DNA of 9,810 nt, from the NCBI GenBank assembly GCA_963520725.1, contig CAUQSG010000062.1:1-9810 (forward strand), in the 5' to 3' direction. Numbering within the stretch: position 1 is the stretch's first letter; each line of letters opens with the position of its first letter. Source of the DNA: JABCPE02 sp963520725 (GTDB lineage: Bacteria > Bacteroidota > Bacteroidia > Flavobacteriales > Weeksellaceae). A program made the translations under genes and the position numbers. The notes below the pieces were generated by a model. That model was given only the letters and a program-made list of their open reading frames with translations. It was not told where the DNA came from and did not search any database. Below, piece after piece: positions 6,242 through 9,810 of this stretch.

Positions 6242-7507
6242 ATGAGTTGTGGAGGATGTAAAAATTCTGGCGATTCTTCCCACGGCTGCTCTACTAACAG
6301 CAAAGGAGAGTTTAGTTGTGATATAATAGATACTTGTGAATATAGTTATAAATTAAGTGTTTTTGATTGGCTTGCCAATATAAAATCTCCACTGAATGAG
6401 TGTGAGTATGTTGAGGTTAGATTTAAAAATGAAAGAAAAAATTTTTATCATAACATAAATAAACTACCGCTGCATATAGGAAGTATAGTAACAGTAGAGT
6501 CCAGCTCAGGGTATGATGTCGGAGTGGTGAGTCTCACAGGTGAACTGGTGAGGATACAGATGAAAAAGAAAAATTTTGGAGAAGAACAAGTCTCCAAAAT
6601 AATCCGTATAGCTACACAAAAAGATGTAGAAATATGGCAAAATGCCCGAAAAAAGGAAGAAGAAGTAAAGAAAGAAGCAAGAAAAATCGCCTTGAATCTA
6701 AATCTTGAAATGAAAATTTCGGATATAGAATACCAAGGAGATGGCTCTAAGATTACTTTTTACTATACGGCAGAAGGCAGGGTAGATTTCCGACAGCTGA
6801 TAAAGGAATATGCAGCTGTTTTTCGTGCTAAAGTAGACATGAAACAGATAGGCTATCGACAGGAAGCAGCTAAACTGGGCGGAATAGGCTCTTGTGGAAG
6901 GGAGCTCTGCTGTTCTACATGGCTTACGGATTTTCGTTCGGTGAATACTAATGCAGCCAGATACCAGCAGCTGAGCATAAATCCGTTGAAACTTGCAGGG
7001 CAGTGCGGTAAGCTCAAATGTTGTCTGAATTTTGAACTGGACAGCTACATGGATGCTCTCAGCCATTTCCCTTCTTCCAGCACGGTTTTGGATACAGAAA
7101 AAGGAAAGGCTTTCTGCATTAAAATAGATGTTTTCAAAAAGAGAATGTGGTTCGCATATGTGGATAATTCTATTCTTTGGTATGACCTAGATATCCAAGA
7201 AGTGAAGGAGATGATTTCCATGAACAAAAAAGGAAATAAAATCCCGCCATTAGAGGAATATAAAACCCAAGAATTGTCCGCTCCTATGAAGGAAATAGAT
7301 CTGATTCAGGAGAATAACATAGATCGTTTCGAGAAGAAAAAATCAAACAAAAAACCTAAAAACAAGGAAAAGAAAAACACTTCTCCAAAGGAAGAAAAAA
7401 ACAATAATAATGCTCCGAAACCGAATAATTCAGAGCAACAAAAACCAAACAATAGAAAGAATAATAAAAAAAGAAATAACCCGAAAAAAAATAATAATGA
7501 TGGGTAA
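6242..7507 (+). CDS. ricT: RicT / PSP1-domain protein (YaaT family)
   Basis: This 421-aa protein has the PSP1 domain of Bacillus subtilis RicT (YaaT), a cytoplasmic protein of the Ric complex that carries Fe-S clusters and assists RNase Y-dependent mRNA maturation. Conserved cysteine motifs appear at SCGRELCCSTWL (C218, C223, C224) and CGKLKCCLNFE (C255, C260, C261). A separate N-terminal cysteine set (C3, C6, C16, C26, C32) precedes the domain. A charged helix (~125-150, KKEEEVKKEARK) lies mid-protein. The last ~60 residues are a low-complexity Lys/Asn tail, probably disordered. The partner role known from Bacillus may not apply here: I see no ricA or ricF nearby. The ATG has an A-rich leader (AAAAGATAAAT) behind a perfect promoter. 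The stop codon overlaps the gldH start, so the two are cotranscribed and perhaps translationally coupled. Confidence 0.92.
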   Translation: MSCGGCKNSGDSSHGCSTNSKGEFSCDIIDTCEYSYKLSVFDWLANIKSPLNECEYVEVRFKNERKNFYHNINKLPLHIGSIVTVESSSGYDVGVVSLTGELVRIQMKKKNFGEEQVSKIIRIATQKDVEIWQNARKKEEEVKKEARKIALNLNLEMKISDIEYQGDGSKITFYYTAEGRVDFRQLIKEYAAVFRAKVDMKQIGYRQEAAKLGGIGSCGRELCCSTWLTDFRSVNTNAARYQQLSINPLKLAGQCGKLKCCLNFELDSYMDALSHFPSSSTVLDTEKGKAFCIKIDVFKKRMWFAYVDNSILWYDLDIQEVKEMISMNKKGNKIPPLEEYKTQELSAPMKEIDLIQENNIDRFEKKKSNKKPKNKEKKNTSPKEEKNNNNAPKPNNSEQQKPNNRKNNKKRNNPKKNNNDG

Positions 7508-7973
7508 AAAGATATGGCTATTCGCAGCATTGTGGTTTATTTCCGTAGGTTGTTCCAGCGAGGGAGAAATCTATATGACCGAGGTGAATAATCTCTGGGG
7601 AAAGAATGATGCTAAGAAAATAGAGTTCGAAATCAAAGATTCTGAGTTTCCAAAAAACCTTATATTTGTTGTAAGGAATAATAATGAATATCCTTACAAT
7701 AACCTGTTTTTGATTTCTACTATTAAAGGAGAAAAGAATAAAGTTTTGAAAACAGATACGCTTCAGTATATTTTAGCAAAACCAAATGGAGAATGGTACG
7801 GAAGTGGTATAGGAGATGTTAAGGAAATTCTAGTTCAATATAAAAATGAATACAAATTCCCAGCAAACGGTAAATATAAAGTGGAACTAAAACACGGAAT
7901 GAGAACCGACCAGCTGAAAGGAATAGAGGATATAGGCATTAAAATAGAAAATATAAAAACAACAACTCCGTAA
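7497..7973 (+). CDS. gldH: Gliding motility / type IX secretion lipoprotein GldH
   Basis: This protein of ~158 aa matches GldH, a lipoprotein required for gliding in Flavobacterium johnsoniae and associated with the gliding/type IX secretion machinery. A short lipoprotein signal (MMGKKIWLFAALWFISVGC) ends in a lipobox-like SVGC, with C19 as the lipidated residue. Family-typical stretches follow: NEYPYNNLFLIS, DTLQYILAKPNGEWYGSG and GIEDIGIKIENIK. The start is taken at ATG 7497, with ATG 7500 equally possible; both lie inside the last 11 bases of ricT. An in-frame ATG at 7410 would add 29 basic residues before the signal peptide and is only the ricT tail read in another frame. Localisation should be the periplasmic face of the envelope, or the outer membrane. 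The next gene starts 5 nt after its stop codon. Confidence 0.93.
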   Translation: MMGKKIWLFAALWFISVGCSSEGEIYMTEVNNLWGKNDAKKIEFEIKDSEFPKNLIFVVRNNNEYPYNNLFLISTIKGEKNKVLKTDTLQYILAKPNGEWYGSGIGDVKEILVQYKNEYKFPANGKYKVELKHGMRTDQLKGIEDIGIKIENIKTTTP

Positions 7974-7978
7974 TAAAC

Positions 7979-9810
7979 ATGGAAAACGAAAAAAAACTTC
8001 CCACAAAAAAGAAAAAATCTTATGTAGGAAGATGGATTAAGTTGGTTTGGTTAGGATTTATAGGAACAGTTGCTGCCATAGTGGCTTTGTTCTTTTCTAT
8101 TTCACAGGGTTTCCTAGGGGAGATGCCCGATATGAAAGATATAGAAAATCCAGATATCTATGTAGCATCAGAGATTATTTCTTCTGATGGAGTGGTTTTG
8201 GGTAAATTTGAAAAAGAAAAAACCCAGCCAGTTACTTATAATCAGCTTCCGCCGTATTTGGTTTATGCTCTTTATGCGAAGGAAGATGAGCGTTTCAGAG
8301 AGCATTCTGGAATAGACCTAAAATCCATAGTGAGAGCAGTCTATTTCCGAGGCGAAAGAGGGGGAGGTTCTACCATTACCCAGCAGTTAGCCAAGCTTTT
8401 ATTTACAAAATCAGCTGCGCAAAGTAAAATGGAAAGGGCTTTCCAAAAGCTGAAAGAATGGTCTGTGGCGGTAAGTTTGGAGAAAAGATATACTAAAGAG
8501 GAGATTATTACTTTGTATTTCAATAAGTTTGATTTCCTTTATAATGCCAATGGAATAGAAATGGCATCAAAGGTTTATTTCAATAAAAAAACCAAAGACC
8601 TTACTCTTTCCGAGGCGGCTACATTTGTAGCAATGCTGGAAAACCCAGTGAAAAACAACCCACTTAGAAACTTGGAAAGAGCTACAGAGAGAAGAAATGT
8701 AGTTCTGAAACAAATGCTTGAGACTAAATACATAGACCAAGCAACCTATGACAAGGCTGTACAAGAGCCGATAAAAACTGATTATCAAAACATTAAAGGA
8801 ATAGACCAAGGTTATTCCGCATATTACAAACATTATCTTCGTCAGGAAATTTCTACATACCTAAAAGATTATGAGAAGAAAACAGGAAAAGAACTGAATA
8901 TATATAGAGATGGACTAAAGATATATGTTACCGTTGACTCCAAAATGCAGAAATATGCCGAAGAAGCGATAAAAGAACACTTGACCAATCTGCAGAAAAG
9001 TTTTGATAATGAACAGAAAAACAATAGAAAGAGACCTTTTTATCATATTTCTGACAAGCAGGTTAATGACATTATGATGGCTTCTGTGAAGAGAACAGGA
9101 AGGTATAAACAACTTGCAGAGGCTGGTGTATCAGAGGATTCTATCCTTATGGAGTTTAAGAAACCTGTGAAAACTTCCATCTTTACTTGGGAGGGAGAGC
9201 AGGATGTGGAGATGTCTCCATGGGACTCTATCCGTTATCACAAGCAGATTGCACAGGCAGGACTTATGGCTATGGAACCTACAACGGGTGATATCAAGGC
9301 TTGGGTCGGAGGGATTAACTGGGAGCATTTCCAGTATGACCATGTGAAACAAGGGAAAAGACAGGTAGGTTCTACCTTTAAGCCTTTTGTGTATGCTACA
9401 GCGATTATAAATTTAGGGATGACACCATGTACGCCTATTTCTAATGCATCTTACAGCAGAGGATCTTGGCATGTAAAAGGTTCTGGCGGTATGCTTAGAA
9501 TGAAAGATGGTCTAGCTCATTCCAAAAACCCGATAGCAGTCCGTTTGATGGAAGCGGCAGGTCCTAAAAATGTAATCCAATTAGCTAGAGATTTGGGAGT
9601 TACAGGCAAGATGACACCTGATTTGGCGACAGCCTTAGGGTCTTCAGATATTACGATTTATGAGATGCTTGGGGCTTATAGTACCTTTGCTAACTATGGG
9701 AATTATATAAAACCAGAGATGATTTGGCGTATTGAAGATGCCAACGGAAGGGTTATCAAGGAGGTGACAACAGAGGTCAGAGAAGTGATGAACCCTATAC
9801 ACGCCTATAG
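7979..9810 (+). CDS. Class A penicillin-binding protein (PBP1A-type, bifunctional); 3' end beyond window
   Basis: This is a bifunctional peptidoglycan synthase anchored in the inner membrane. The frame is open for 610 codons to the window edge. A Lys-rich cytoplasmic start is followed by one membrane segment (~19-41, WLGFIGTVAAIVALFFSI). The glycosyltransferase (GT51) domain shows EDERFREHSGID, with catalytic Glu probably E102, and GGSTITQQLAKLLF from 129. The transpeptidase domain carries STFK with nucleophile S465 and the second motif SKN at 515-517. The KTG motif should lie past base 9810. About 150 residues between the two domains form a linker I do not recognise in detail. It follows gldH by 5 nt and lacks its own visible promoter, so it belongs to the ricT operon. 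The family is mrcA/ponA-like; I give no symbol because naming differs among Bacteroidota. Confidence 0.95.
   Translation, partial: MENEKKLPTKKKKSYVGRWIKLVWLGFIGTVAAIVALFFSISQGFLGEMPDMKDIENPDIYVASEIISSDGVVLGKFEKEKTQPVTYNQLPPYLVYALYAKEDERFREHSGIDLKSIVRAVYFRGERGGGSTITQQLAKLLFTKSAAQSKMERAFQKLKEWSVAVSLEKRYTKEEIITLYFNKFDFLYNANGIEMASKVYFNKKTKDLTLSEAATFVAMLENPVKNNPLRNLERATERRNVVLKQMLETKYIDQATYDKAVQEPIKTDYQNIKGIDQGYSAYYKHYLRQEISTYLKDYEKKTGKELNIYRDGLKIYVTVDSKMQKYAEEAIKEHLTNLQKSFDNEQKNNRKRPFYHISDKQVNDIMMASVKRTGRYKQLAEAGVSEDSILMEFKKPVKTSIFTWEGEQDVEMSPWDSIRYHKQIAQAGLMAMEPTTGDIKAWVGGINWEHFQYDHVKQGKRQVGSTFKPFVYATAIINLGMTPCTPISNASYSRGSWHVKGSGGMLRMKDGLAHSKNPIAVRLMEAAGPKNVIQLARDLGVTGKMTPDLATALGSSDITIYEMLGAYSTFANYGNYIKPEMIWRIEDANGRVIKEVTTEVREVMNPIHAY

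Noticed and set aside
7410..7496. N-terminal extension of GldH from ATG 7410
   Set aside because: It would place 29 basic residues before a lipoprotein signal peptide and is simply the ricT tail in another frame.
7320..7504. A-rich, repeat-like tract
   Set aside because: It is explained by the Lys/Asn codons of the RicT tail; no regular unit or CRISPR-like spacing.

Overview
The window reads as chromosomal DNA from a Flavobacteriia-type Bacteroidota, probably near the Chryseobacterium/Riemerella (Weeksellaceae) group. Three things point there: a GldH gliding/type IX secretion lipoprotein; promoter elements of the Bacteroidota TTG / TAnnTTTG type; and A-rich start contexts without Shine-Dalgarno sequences. 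The species is not resolved.

Left part (1-1947, minus strand) is accessory. Two genes of uncertain function lie in tandem, transcribed right to left. The first transcribed (946-1947, 333 aa) is an AT-rich, apparently all-helical protein that I do not recognise. The second (927 to beyond base 1) is split by a frameshift at a short A run (T run on the plus strand, 461-465). Its C-terminal half resembles the SMI1/KNR4 (SUKH) fold common among immunity proteins. The two genes share nearly the same leader and first ~16 codons and then have no visible similarity.

Middle (1981-6181) is housekeeping. A strong hairpin terminator (1981-2005) closes a minus-strand cysS-DUF1569 unit: cysteinyl-tRNA synthetase (2480-3958) followed 9 nt later by a DinB-like putative metal protein (2015-2470). 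Divergent from cysS is a complete Tex-type S1 RNA-binding protein gene (4055-6181).

Right part (6190-9810, plus strand) is a compact operon behind a textbook flavobacterial promoter (TTG-N19-TACATTTG). It holds ricT (PSP1-domain, cysteine-rich), gldH (lipoprotein, start inside the end of ricT) and a class A penicillin-binding protein that runs off the window. The operon places an RNA-processing/Fe-S regulator, a gliding/secretion envelope lipoprotein and a peptidoglycan synthase under one promoter.

No tRNA, rRNA, CRISPR array, insertion sequence or att site was seen. The best leads for something new are the shared-head gene pair at the left edge and its frameshift. The rest is recognisable core-genome content.
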